Shown piece after piece: positions 52,607 through 63,910 of a stretch of 64,000 bases of DNA. The first letter of the stretch is position 1, and each line of letters begins with the position of its first letter. Origin of the DNA: Blasia pusilla (taxonomy: Eukaryota > Marchantiophyta > Marchantiopsida > Blasiales); contig CM114271.1 in assembly GCA_050084515.1 (NCBI GenBank), positions 38,254,001-38,318,000 of the forward strand, in the 5' to 3' direction. A program made the translations under genes and the position numbers. The notes under the pieces are model-generated. The model saw only the letters and a program-made list of their open reading frames with translations, searched no databases and was not told where the DNA came from.

Positions 52607-53120
52607 TGTCACGACTAGTAGGATAGATTGGTGGGATCTAGCAGAGCGTCTGCACGAATAGTGGAGGACAGGCCCAAGATGTCGAGGACGACCTGTTGAG
52701 GCCAGGGGAAACCTGAGAGAGCAAGTTTCCCCTTCGTTTCGGCTCATTTGGAGCCATATAGAGAAACTTACTATTTCGGATAAGTTTCCATGTTGGGGAT
52801 AGTTGACTTTCCACTTTGGGAAGTGGCACTTGACCCGCTATAGTAGATCAAGAGCCAAGGAGGTGACCTGCGAGCATAGGTTACCATTGAGAGGGCTTGG
52901 GAGAGGGAAGGGGGAAAACCTCCAAGAGAGAGAGCTTGAGAGCCCATTCTCTCTTTGTTGAACCTCTTAGCATAAGGCGGCGGAGCTATGGTCCCTTGCC
53001 TTATGAGTGTAACCCAAGCCTCTCATTAGGAGAGTGGGTTTGGTTTGACATGAGAGAGAGTGCACACCTTTGAGAGCTATGGTGTGAGATGGTGTAGAGA
53101 GAGATTGGATCTTTCTTTTA
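52607..53120 (+). repeat. 5' LTR of copy B
   Basis: Starts TGTCACGACTAGTAGGATAG and ends near GGATCTTTCTTTTACA, about 514 bp. It contains the GGCTC-ATTTG-GAGCC hairpin at about 52740 and the GAGAGAGAGCTTGAGAGC tract. Confidence 0.8.
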
Positions 53121-54690
53121 CAATGAGAGATTGAGAGATCTTCATGGGGGAGCTCCTAGGTCACTCGCTGTTTTTGCAGGTTGGGGACCGTGTACTCCGT
53201 TCAGCGGCTCATGGGAGTGCTCACCGGAGCAAGGGCTACTTTGATTGTTCTTTGCATTTGCCGATTTTTCGTGTGGAAGAGTGGCGCGCGGAAGCGCTGC
53301 CCAATTTCAGATAGGGATTGATTATGGGGGCGGGTCGCCCCCTGCTTCCGCTCTTGGGAGCACCATGTAGCTTTCTGATTTGTATTTTTACAGGTTTTAC
53401 ATTTTTTTGGAGAAATCAGCGCGGAAGCGCTGCCAAATTTTGTGTAGGAGAAAGAGACATTTGGCTTTACAACAATCCCTGTCAGTTTTTACTTGAATGT
53501 TCAATTCTAAATATATTTTGACATTGTTGTAGATCGCAAAGTTGTGCATGCTGTGCAACAAACAATGTGCAATTTGGAGTTTTGAGCAAAAAGTTATGGT
53601 CAATCTTGAAAAATTGCCATTACTAGGCGATTTTTAGGGTTAAATTGTTCAAACCCTAAACCAACCGCCACACCGGCAGTGGCTGTCGCCGTCATAGTCA
53701 CCGGTCAATGGTCAACCATCATTGTCAATGGTTCACCATCCATTGTCCACCCTTTGGTTGCCATTGCCGCCATTACGGAATGGAGGGTCTTCCACGACGT
53801 TCGTTGATTCTCTAACTTGCGTCGCCACCACGTACTTTGTTTAGGCCGCCACCGTCATCGCAATTTTGTCATCAACTAGTGATGGAAGATGACCTACGGT
53901 TATGGTGTTTGAGTTTGATTTCATGCTGCTATGTTATGATTGGTAGCCGCTCGATGAAGATCGAGTACCGTGCCGTGACGCCTGTAGCCGCAACGCCGCC
54001 GATTGCTGCGCTGTGCCGCTCGTGGCCCAACCACACTGTCTCGATCGTGGAACCGCTCCTTCACTAAGGAGCAGAGTGTGTGAATTTTTGATTGAGGAGG
54101 GTATGCTGCCGAGTGCCGCTCCCCATTCCCGAGTGCCGTGTTGTTTGTAGCCGTTCCGTGCCCCCAGTGCCGCACAGGACCGCTCGACCTACACCGCACA
54201 TCGAGGAGGTTGAGTAGCGTCAGTACGAGAGGAGTACGACTTGCTAATTGGAGGAGTTCTCTTCACGACCAAGTTGGGGTCGAGATTTGCAGTTGCTGAG
54301 GAGCGACATCGATATGTGTTCAGGTTACCCATTCTGGTCCTTTACACTGCACGTGTGAGGGATTCTGGGATTTGGGTAGTTTATTTGGGGATATTGGGTT
54401 GTGTGGATGTTGAGAGCATCATTCATGTATGTGGTTTAGGGGACATAGACCTGTGTGAGATGTCCGAAGTTGAGGGTAGGTTATCGATGAGATGATAGCC
54501 TCGTCGATTTGCCGCACCATGCCGCGTGTTGTCGCACGTTACACGTCTCGGGGAGGGAGAGTGTAGATTGAGTGCCGCATGTTTGGGATAAGTGATTGAG
54601 GGATAACTCATGAGGTTGAGAGTGATCGGGTGAGAGGGGCATGAGGGTCATCACGGCGTTCGTTCGGGACTTTGAGAGGCGAGGTGGTGA
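53121..54690 (+). other. Long leader of copy B
   Basis: Between LTR and gag there are 1.5 kb without recognised coding sequence. The element GCGCGGAAGCGCTGCC, itself partly palindromic, occurs twice (about 53287 and 53411). Two stretches end in polypyrimidine plus CAGGTT (53173-53183, 53388-53396), which could be splice acceptors but are unproved. A GTCAA/CCATTGTC-rich run lies at 53690-53760. Copy A lacks almost all of this leader. Confidence 0.55.
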
Positions 54691-55930
54691 ACCGGAGAGT
54701 AGCTCTAGAGGTTTTACGCGGAGTGGCGCGAGGTTCCAAGGGTCTCCACGTGAGGGACCACCTCGACCTCCTTCTGTGTCATCGTCAGACAAGGGGGAGG
54801 GTGTAGAGGAGTTTGTGAGCACATTACCACACATTGTGAGTGGTCATACCAGTTGGGCATACGAGATGGACGACCGGGGTAGAGGACCGCGTACGTTTTC
54901 AGGTACAGTAGGCACGATTGAGTTGCACAATTTCATAGCATAGTTTAGGAGTTGGTGCGACTCCCAGCGGGCCAAGAACTCTAGAGAGTTCAACCCGTTT
55001 ACAGCATGGAACCGTATGTTCCAGCATTTAGAGGGGGCACCCATGGACGATTACCATGAGTTCTCTCAGAGATATGCACTTGAGATCGAGGCTTGGAGGC
55101 TCTACTATGACCCACATTATGTGTCATGGACGGATCCGTTCCCAGATGAGGAGGAGGAGTCATGAGAGGCTACTTCCTCTTCCACTAGTGACATTTTAGG
55201 AGGGTTCACTCGCACTAGAGCAGTTGCACCGTCTAGTCGGGTTCGTCCTAGATTCAACCCTGTGGTTGAGTTCTTTGCTGAGTTGAGGTCGAGCTATCAG
55301 CGGGTACGGACGGAGAAGTTGCGGAGCATCCACCACTTCCAGAGGTGCCATGGTGAGAGTTTGCGTGAGGCTTACACTCGCTTGCGCCAATTGATCAACG
55401 TCACTCAAGGCGTGAGAGAGGCTCAGGCTATCCAATCATGGTACGCGATGCTGGACCGGACCATACGGACACGAGTGCGGGAGGGGGTGCTTCTTATGAA
55501 CACCTCCCCTACGTTGAGAGATGTTTTTAGGACCGCCGAGAACATTGAGCACAACATGGCGGAGGAGAGCGTAGCCACCATGGGTTCTAGGCGAGAGCAG
55601 CCACGATTGGTTACACCACATGTGCAACAACGTGGACTCCGAGATAGGTCGATTGTGGCACCACGAGCTCAGGGAGGATACCACGAGGCCGTGCCACAGA
55701 GACGTGCGAGCTCACCAGCAACCGCCTACTATTACTTGTTGGTCATGTGATGGAGCCCATCATCAACGCGATTGCACTTATCAGGGTCATGGATGTGTGC
55801 CTTAACATGGAGGACGAGATGGTGCTACGCCAGGAGGTTATCAGTGTAACTATTGTTAGAGGTATGGTCATACACGCGCCAGGTGTTTCAATTTACATCT
55901 TGAGTTACGTCCGGACCGAGGGCCAGAGAG
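54641..55930 (+). pseudogene. gag: Gag region of copy B
   Basis: It aligns with copy A gag throughout, with more of it in one frame: the helical core from 55262 to 55700 (FFAELRSSYQRVRTEK, LREAYTRLRQLINV, AIQSWYAML, LLMNTSPTLRDVFRTAENI). The first knuckle CWSCDGAHHQRDC is at about 55738-55778. The second, C-N-Y-C then RYGHTRARC (about 55846-55890), contains a TAG between its two halves. Stops at 54943 and 55164 also break it. Confidence 0.75.
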
Positions 55931-55939
55931 GGCACCAGA

Positions 55940-58240
55940 GTGAGTAGCCGGTCTAGGTGGGCTAGAGATCGTGTACCAGGTGGTCCCGTAGGGGGACGAG
56001 GAGCTGGAGTTGCTCGACAGGGTGGTGGAGCTGCCCGTGGAGGAGGTAGAATACCACCATCTAGACGCGCCGAGGGAGACGCCGGACGTGAGGCTGGGAT
56101 GGCTGCTCAGATACAACAACTACAGGAGCAGATTACCGCTATGGCATTGAGGTTACCCGATGCCGGATCCATGGCATCGACATCATATGGAGCAGCCAGA
56201 GATATGGAGGATCCTGGTTGGATGTGCGGGCTTGCCCAGATGGAGGCCGCCGCAGTTGTGACGTGTGGAGCAACCGGAGAGTTGGATCCACAACGAGGGG
56301 AAGCCAAAAAATAGACTAGGCTTCCTCAGTCTTTCACATTGTCCGAAGCGATGAGGACCCCATCTGTCACAACCCTCATAACCAAACAACACCAAATAGG
56401 CGCCAAGCGAAACATCAAAACTCAGAGGAACTCACGTTGCGAGGTTTGCGCTTTGGAGAGGCGTTTGGATAAGTCTCTTGGAAAAGTCTAAGAGACAAAA
56501 CGCGGAATAGAGTTGTGTGTTTCATACGTTAGTGGTCGCGACCAAGAAATCTAGAACAAACGCGAGCCAAGACTTGAGATGAGTTGAGTCTTGGGAGGTT
56601 GGTTGCCAAAGAGGTGAGAACCAGTTTGGAACACGACTAGCGTTTGGGAGAATCTGATTGTGTGTAGGACCATAACGTTGAGCTCCAAGATGCGTTTGGG
56701 ACAAATAAGGGTGCGTTGGAAAGCTGATCTTAAGACACTTCTAATGCACTAAAGATATCAGAAAACACATAAGTACAGGCTAAATATTGGCCAAAAACGA
56801 TTGAGACATCAACTGGATTGAGGGCCAATTGGAGAGGCCCGTGTGTCTTTCCCTAAATGTAGGGGGCCCCCGGAGATCCCTAGAAGTACTAGTAAGGTAG
56901 GAGTCTCTCCGAGATGTCTCGGGAAATGAATCCCCACTTTGGGCGCCAAACGGCATTTCAGAGGCACGGGATGGAACGGGAGTTTGGCGTGGGAACTCAA
57001 AACCCAAACCTGATCCAAGGGAGTGGACTTTGTATGCCACATTTGGATCCCAACCCGAGATTCACTTTGTGTGAGTCTTGATGAGGAACTCATTGGATGT
57101 CCATCGGACAGTTGGAACCGCTAGGCGCGAAACGCCGTTTCAGGTTCCTGAACCGACTAGAAAGTCTGCCCCAAGTCTTTCGAGATTTTCCCGTGTTGTA
57201 AACCGCGAAACTAGGAAGGTTCAGCTTGATGAGAGTCCGAGACGAGAACTCGGAAAGTAATCCCGCTGATTGATCCAAGACCCGACTAACCAAAGTGCGT
57301 GTTTGGATGCAGATCAGCGTTGAGAGCGTGACCTACTGAACGCACGCTTCCGCAACAAACAAGATTAACGTTCAAGGAGAGTAGGCGTACGACACCATCG
57401 ATGGGTCCTCATCAAAGTTCCTAGAGAGTTGGTGATGTTGTTGGTGTGCAAGCATGAAGGGCGATGGGAGAAGAGAGTGCGACGACTCCTATTGTTGATG
57501 CTCAGGAGAGGCATGTGTCGAGCACGTTGTTGGGGGCGGCCACCACTGTGTATTGCACTTATTTCTTTTCTGCTTCCGATGTTATGACATTGGGGGGTAC
57601 GCCCGCCAAGGCTTTTCGGCTGACCGCTTCACTATATGAGCGCGGAGTTGGAGTTCTTGCATCACGTTTAGAGGTGATTGCAGAGGAGGTGATGGTCCTA
57701 CCCTTGGAGCGGATGCTCGGACCGTCCACGTCAGATTCATAGTAGGCTGCGGCTGCTAGGATGGTGGAGATGCCCGCTAGACCCGCGATAGAGCGTGCCA
57801 TGGCTTCTCTTGGTGCTGTGTTGCTGGATAACTGAGGAGAGGTCTTCCAGTTGGTGAGTCCCGGAGGTAGAGCTTTTAGTCCGCAGCGCATCTTGTTGGA
57901 TTCAATAGCGCAACCCTTGATGTTGGGGAAAGCGTCATTAAGAGGATTGGGCTTGACGAGAGCCAATGTGGAGTGTTGTCCATTCCGAATACAGACATTC
58001 TTGGATGGAGCGAGTACCACACAGTATATCACCTGACAAGAGGTCGTGGTGAGGATTCGCCCAAGACATCCTACAGATGAGTCTGTGGTGCGAGCCAAGG
58101 CAATAGTGATTGATGTAGAGTCCAACGACGTCTTGGTTGGTGGAGCAATATTATACCTAATGGGGTTTTCCTTGGATTACTGGGAGGAGTCAACGTCCTA
58201 CAGACCAAGATGGTAGTCAAGTGATGGGTGCCTTAGCTCA
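55940..58240 (+). pseudogene. Gag-protease linker and protease of copy B, split by a solo LTR
   Basis: The linker starts with an Arg/Gly-rich segment and a short coiled stretch (AAQIQQLQEQITAMAL, 56102-56148). It is interrupted at 56365-57394 by a foreign solo LTR and then resumes. The protease signature at 57893-57920 reads LLDSIAQPLMLG, so the Gly of the catalytic DSG is lost. Several stops (57741, 57835) sit where copy A has sense codons; CAG to TAG and CGA to TGA explain them. Confidence 0.75.
56365..57394. repeat. Solo LTR of another LTR retrotransposon, with 5-bp target duplication
   Basis: A 1030-bp insertion starting TGTCACAACCCTC and ending GGCGTACGACA (ends TGTC...GACA) is flanked on both sides by CCATC (56360-56364 and 57395-57399). 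Copy A has the uninterrupted target GGACCCCATCGATGGGTCC at 4386-4404. It has no internal coding sequence. TG...CA ends plus a 5-bp duplication are the hallmarks of an LTR inserted by integrase, and a single LTR is what remains after recombination between two. Confidence 0.93.
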
Positions 58241-59545
58241 TTACCCGTTCGATTCACAGGTGCAGTGATTGAGCGACGGCCAGGAGAGGTGGCAAGCTTA
58301 ACAACATTTAGCAGTGTCATCACTTGGCCTAGTGATTTGATTGAGGGACATGTCCATGCAGAGGATACTCCCGTTCCTGACATTTCTATGGATAGGAGTG
58401 TTATGGTAGCCGCATCATTCCGTGGAGGAGAGGTGCCGTTGTGGGGCTCGATTGAGGAGCTTCGACGATTGGCAGATGAGCACGTGCATACCACGTGGAG
58501 CGAGGCGTTTGCATCGGAGCGTGACCGGTCTGAGGAACCCGAGGTAGTAGGGAGTGCTATGATGACACCCTTGGATACCACATCCATTGTGTGGTGTGTC
58601 TCGGAGGAGGGTATTTGAGTGTTAGATCTCTTTGGAGGGATTAGCACCGGGTTAGCTGCTGTTTTGCAGACATGAGTGCGAGTGCAGCAGTACTTGTATG
58701 TGGAGAGTGATGATGTTGGGAAGCGCGTCTCACTACTACATATGGCATAGTTATGCCTACATTTTCCCGACTTATTTTCTGCGTCCGCGGTACAAGGGTA
58801 TTAGAGTTCCCTACCGAGGGATATTTCGTTGCTGGGGACGCAGGACTTAGAGCGGGTAGGGACCATTGATTTGGTTATTGCCGATTGGCCATGTCAGGGC
58901 CAATCAAGTGCTGGACGAGGCAGTGGGTTGGCTGACACTCGGTCCAGGTTGTTTTGGGAGACGTTGAGGATCTTACGGCAGTTGCAAGAGCACCAATCTC
59001 ATTCTCCAGCCTACATTCTGGAGAATGTGCCGATCTTAGGAGACTCCAGGTCACGGATGGTGACGAGTGCTCATCAGGTGCGTGCCTGGATTGGCCCAGC
59101 TGTGTCCTTGGATGTGGCAAGTGTAGGTTCTAGAGCCCATCGCCCGCGTATATGGTGGACCAACTTGGTGCCGCATGCGGTGTTACGGAGGGTGTATGCG
59201 AGAGTGGAGCACCCCTCCCATTTGTTAGTGGATTCCATTCTAGACCCAGGTCGTTGATCACAGGAAATGAGGGACGATGATCGACCATCGTTGACTATGG
59301 TCAACATGGTAGGCAGGCCGTGGGCAGCCTTGCCCACGTTTGTGAGTTTTCCCACTTCCTATGCATACAAGGAGGCCGGTCCTTGCTTGGTTTGGGATGA
59401 CCACGTTCAGTGGTTGGTGGAGCCCAACGCCGAAGAGAGAGAGCGAGCGATGGGATTTCCCACAGGAGTGACGGAAATATTGTCAGTTTCAAAGGCATCA
59501 CGACGCCATGTCTTGGGTCAGGGATGGACCTGAACTGCTTGACAT
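58241..59545 (+). pseudogene. C5-cytosine DNA methyltransferase domain of copy B (in Ty3 Pol)
   Basis: Motif I VLDLFGGISTGL at 58619-58654 is preceded by a TGA where copy A has CGA. From 58829 to 59257 an unbroken 142-codon frame carries motif IV DWPCQGQSSAGRG (PCQ at 58889-58897), motif VI LENVPILG (ENV at 59021-59029) and motif VIII SRAHRPRIWWTNL (HRPR at 59138-59149). After a stop, the frame from 59267 carries a short target-recognition region and motif IX/X ERERAMGFPTG with RRHVLGQG (to about 59525). Together with copy A this shows the whole catalytic fold. The HRPRIWWTNL and short TRD recall animal DNMT3, while PCQ in motif IV is like DNMT1, CMT and bacterial Dcm; the relationship is inference. 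Stops and shifts inactivate it. Confidence 0.88.
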
Positions 59546-59899
59546 GGATTCTCAGCTTGGAAGTGGCTGAGCAGCGCCATATGAGATCGCGACAGATCAC
59601 AGCGGTTGCGTTGGTGAGACCTATGCCCACCGAGACGGTGGAGGCAGTGGCTAGGGGCGAGACCCTAGGAGATCTACACACCAGGGGAGATCAGGAGAGA
59701 CACCCTTGGACTTCTTGAGATGTTTTGCAGGTACGCCAGGAGATGATAGCCACAGCATCGAGCGTGGTTCCAGGCACTGCACGTGGAGGAGATCAGAGTT
59801 TGCAATTGGTTGTAGGAGAGCGGCCGAGTGTTGTTGTTCGAGACGGGGTTGCACCATAGCAACCACCGATATCCGCGCCGGAGAGTCCTACCGTAGTCA

Positions 59900-61345
59900 C
59901 GATGGAGACTTGGGAGCCATATATGGGCCCTAAGTTGACAAGAGGAGAGTGGCGCCGGATACATCAGTTCCTCAGGAGTTATAGGAGCTGCTTTGCGTTT
60001 AGCATGGAGGATTTGGATACTCTTAAGGGACCGGATATCCGCATTGAGTTGTCGAGTGATACGCCAATCTTCCGACGACGCTACAGGTACAGTGATATGG
60101 AGAGGGCTCTGATTGAGAGTAGGAGCCATGATTTGGTCGGAGCAGGATTAGTGGAGATGTCACATGGGGAGTATGCATCTGCCGCTATCATGCCCGCCAA
60201 GAAGGATGTGCATGGCAACTGGACGGATAGGCGGATGTGTGGGGATTATCGACCTATCAATCGGTAGACAAAGTCTTATAGGTATGCCATGCCCACTCCT
60301 GAGGATATCTTTGATGCGATTGGTCACGCAAAGATCTTCAGTTCATTGGATTTGTGAGCCGGATACCATCAACTGCCTATCAGATTGGAGGACAGGTAGA
60401 AGACGGCATTTTGGGGCATCAATCCTCACGGAAAGGATTGCTTGTACCAGTGGCGATTCTTACCATTTGGGTTAAAGAACGCCCCGGCTGAGTTTCAGAG
60501 GGTCATGGATAGGATCTTGGCTGATCAAGATTTTACTAGGTGTTATATTGATGGCATCGTAGTCTTTAGCGCCAAAGTTGAGGAGCATGAGGGACATCAA
60601 GAGGAGGTGTTTTGATGCTTGCAATTACATGGGCTGAAGCTACATCCAGGCAAGTGCAAGTTCTTCTACGACCAGATTGAGTACTTGGGTCATACGATAT
60701 ACCCAGGGGGCCTTGGTGTTCAGCAGACCAAGATAGAGGCTATCTCACTCATTCCACGCCCTACAGATGTGAGCCGTGTTCGCGCATTCATGTGATTGGC
60801 AAACTTCTATTGGCGGTACGTCAAGGAATTCAATTCGATTGTGAAGCCGCTAACATTGCTGACCAATGTGGATCACGAGTGGCACTGGGGGGATGAGCAG
60901 ATGAGCATTTCACTTGCTCAAGGACAGGTTGACGTCCGCGCCCATCTTAAGGAGACCGATCAGGGGGCGTCCTTTCCAGTTGCACACAGATTGGAGCATG
61001 TTGGGGCTTGGAGTGGTGCTCACCCAGCATCATGATGAGGGTAGAGAGTTCGTGATGGCTTACGCTAGCCGCTCAAACAATGCTGCAGAGGCGAAGTACA
61101 ACTCGTATGAGGGTGAGTGCTTGGGTGCAGTGTGGGCTGTCGCACATTTCAGGTGTTACTTATTCGGAAACCCCTTTACCATCATCATTGATCATCAACC
61201 ACTGAAGAGGTTGATGGAGTCCGAAAAGCTTACAGGGAAGCTTGCGAGATGGGCTCTATTGTTGCAAGAGTATATTTTCATGTGGTACATAGACCTGGGA
61301 CGCTCAACCAGGATGCATATGGGTTGAGTCGTAACCCATGCCGAG
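59900..61345 (+). pseudogene. Reverse transcriptase and RNase H region of copy B
   Basis: Same blocks as copy A, from ERRRIHQFL-like sequence through CGDYRPIN (about 60237). The catalytic box at 60544-60564 reads YIDGIVV, so the second Asp of YxDD is replaced by Gly. Stops at 60267, 60356 and 60398 correspond to CAG, CGA and CAG in copy A. The RNase H part (YASRSNNAAEAKYNSYEGECLG, 61058 on) is better kept here than in copy A and includes the FHVVHRPG segment (shifted frame, about 61273). Confidence 0.82.
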
Positions 61346-61689
61346 TCAACAAGATGCAACAGGATCTCGATGGCATGGAGAGAGTGATGAGGAGTCAGTG
61401 CCAGGATGGCACGCGTCAACCTATTTAGGCATGTTGGCTATGAAGAGCCAAAGTGTGGAAACTTCCATGGCGAGGTCTAGTGGAGAGTCCTTGGATCCCG
61501 AGGCTAGTGAGGAGATGACATGTGGCCAAGATATTCATGATTATGGAGTAGTCTTGGAGTACCTTCGTACTGACAGCGTTGCGAGCACCGTGGGTGCTAG
61601 AGAGTGGGATCGGATCCTACAACGGGCTAGACGGTTCCGTTGGGAGGGGACACATGTTTTGAGGAATTGAGAGGATGGTAGAGTACGCG

Positions 61690-62810
61690 TAGCGCCGCAT
61701 CCTTCACAGAGAGCACGACTAGTGCAGCATGCCCACAAGGATTTTGGTCACTTTGGGGTGAAAGCGGAGGTACAGCTTGCTCCAGATTCAGTATTGGTGG
61801 CGAGGCATGCAGATTGACGTCTAGCAGTTTGTTGCCAGGTGCATGGTGTGTGATCGAGTTTGAGCATCGTTCAATGCTCCGACTCCACAATTGCATCCAT
61901 TACCGGTCATGGGCTTAGGATATAGATGGAGTTTGGATTTTGCAGGACCTTTGCCTTTGACGGAGCGTCATAGTCATTATGTGTTGATGATGGTCAAGTA
62001 CTTCTCGAAGTGGATCGAGTCGGTTGCATTGCCTGACAAAGCGAGTGAGGGAGTAGCTTATGCCTTCCTTGATAGGGTGCTGAGTCATTATGGTGCAACG
62101 GCTGAGGTGTTGACAGACCAGAGTATCGAGTTTCACGGTGAGTTCCATACCTTGTGTGATCAGGCATTGATCGACCACTGTACAACTTTGCGAGATCATC
62201 CTGAGGCGGATGGATTAGCAGAGAGAGTTGTGCAGACGATGAACAGGGGTTTACGCAAGTATGGCTTGCAGAGAGGTCACCTAAGAGATTGGGACCTCCA
62301 GTTGCCATGGTTGGCGATGGGATACAGATTCAGTAGGCAGGCATCCTTAGCGTCTTTTTCACCGTACTTGCTACTTTATGGCCAAGAGCCAGATTTACCT
62401 GCGGCCATTAGTCGAGATGCTGATGAGGTGCCGGACCTTGATGACCCAGATGTATGGATGCGAGCATGTTCTTAGAGGGCTGAGTTGTTTTGGAGAATGA
62501 TGCCCATGGCGTTCGAGAACTTGGCAATTGTGTAGCATCGGGATACGTTGAGGTATGCGACTATTCGGGATGGTGGTTATCGACCAACTATCTGGAGGTT
62601 TCATCAAGGAGATTATGTCTACTTGCAGCAGACGGCACCGATGACGTTGGATGTGAGTGCAAGGCGCACTATCCTAAGAGTGCGTGATGTTTTGCCATTT
62701 GGTGTTCTCTTGCTGGAGGGACGCGATGGTATGGTATGGAAGGACCATATGTGTAATTGTGCACCATGTCACCTTCCTAACATTAATGGCACAGTAGATC
62801 TGAGCTCAGC
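61690..62810 (+). pseudogene. Integrase region of copy B
   Basis: A 194-codon open frame (61891-62475) holds the core WSLDFAGPLP, VLTDQSIEFHGEFH and EADGLAERVVQT with all three acidic residues in place (D, D, E). The HHCC part upstream (61728-61860) is broken by stops. The C-terminal domain (LGDYVYLQQ-like, WKDHMCNCAPCHLPN) follows in the frame from 62548. Confidence 0.82.
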
Positions 62811-62826
62811 AATAGTTCCTGCACGC

Positions 62827-62973
62827 TTGCGTTGTATGTTGTGTGGTTTTGCTCGTGGTGCGGCCACAATTCTAGTCTGCGATGGATGTTCGAGAGGTTG
62901 GCATATGGCATGTCTGACGCCACCTCACACTAGGGTTCCTCGAGGACGATGGATGTATCCCAGATATACATAG
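62827..62973 (+). pseudogene. PHD finger of copy B, last two zinc ligands lost
   Basis: Same finger as in copy A (CMLC, LVCDGCSRGWHMACL), but the last pair reads WMYPRY: both Cys are Tyr (TGT to TAT). The finger would not fold around its second zinc as in copy A. Both changes are G-to-A, that is C-to-T on the other strand. Confidence 0.85.
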
Positions 62974-63157
62974 AGGAGATACTAGGTAGGTTTTGATTCC
63001 GAATTTTTCTATGACATGGATGACAGGAAGCGACTAACGATGGGGCCACATGAGCACCCGGCCTTTTTGCTCTTAGTGTCCTAGAGATGTATGTCGTGGT
63101 AGGTAGGGATAGATGGCTATCTGGAGTTAGAGGGACCTAACCACCAACTAGGAGGGC

Positions 63158-63287
63158 GATTGGAGATATTTTGATACTTCTCCCTGTGTGTATGGATGCC
63201 ATGAGTTAGCATGGGATCGTCTGTGTTTGTGTGTGTGTTCGATGACAGTGATGTATGTTATATAGCGATGTGTATGCGCACAAAAAT
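63158..63287 (+). repeat. Module X, upstream copy (copy B)
   Basis: GATTGGAGATATTTTGATAC through the TGTGTTTGTGTGTGTG run to GTGTATGCGCAC, directly before the 3' LTR. Compare 63801-63910. Confidence 0.7.
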
Positions 63288-63800
63288 TGTCATGATTGTT
63301 AGGATAGATTGGTGGGATCTAGCAGAGTGTCTACACGAGTAGTGGAGGACATGCCCAAGAGGTCGACGATGACTTGTTGAGGCCCCGAGAAACCTGAGAG
63401 AGCAGGTTTCCCCTTCGTTTTGGCTCATTTGGAGCCATATAGAGAAACTTACTATTTCGGATAAGTTTCCATATTGGGGATAGTTGACTTTCTACTTTTG
63501 GAAGTGGCACTTGACCCGCTACAGTAGGTCAAGAGCCAAGGAGGTGACCTGCGAGCATAGGTTACCGTTGAGAGGGCTTGGGAGAGGGAAGGGGGTATAC
63601 CTCCAAGAGAGAGAGCTTGAGAGCTCATTCTCTCTTTGTTGAACCTCTCGGCATAAGGCGGCGGAGTTATGGTCCCTTGCCTTGTGAGTGTAACCCAAGC
63701 CTCTCAATAGGAGAGTGGGTTTGGTTTGACATGAGAGAGAGTGCACACCTTTGAGAGCTATGGTGTGAGATGGTATAGAGAGAAATTGGATCTTATTTTA
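63288..63800 (+). repeat. 3' LTR of copy B
   Basis: Starts TGTCATGATTGTTAGG and ends near GGATCTTATTTTA, 513 bp. It is the same as the 5' LTR apart from scattered substitutions and small length changes. Confidence 0.85.
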
Positions 63801-63910
63801 TTGGAGATATTTTGGTACTTCTCGCCTCTGTATATGGATGTTATGAGTTAGCATGGGATCGTTTGTGTTTTTGTGTGTGTTCGATGACAACGATGTGTAT
63901 GCGCACAACA
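63801..63910 (+). repeat. Module X, downstream copy (copy B)
   Basis: ATTGGAGATATTTTGGTAC through GATGTGTATGCGCACAACA, directly after the 3' LTR. The last ~90 bases of the window hold nothing recognisable. Confidence 0.7.

Larger units (their letters stand above)
52607..63800 (+). mobile_element. Ty3/gypsy LTR retrotransposon copy B, with DNMT and PHD domains, degenerate
   Basis: Second member of the same family as copy A, same orientation, about 50 kb away. It keeps a ~1.55-kb leader absent from copy A and both LTRs (52607-53120, 63288-63800) in normal orientation, and it is interrupted by a 1030-bp solo LTR. Subtracting these differences, the lengths of the two copies agree. The LTRs of copy B differ from each other more than those of copy A, so B is probably the older insertion. 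It carries many stops and frameshifts and has lost catalytic residues in protease, RT and PHD finger. Its left end sits in or against a Helitron. Confidence 0.9.
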
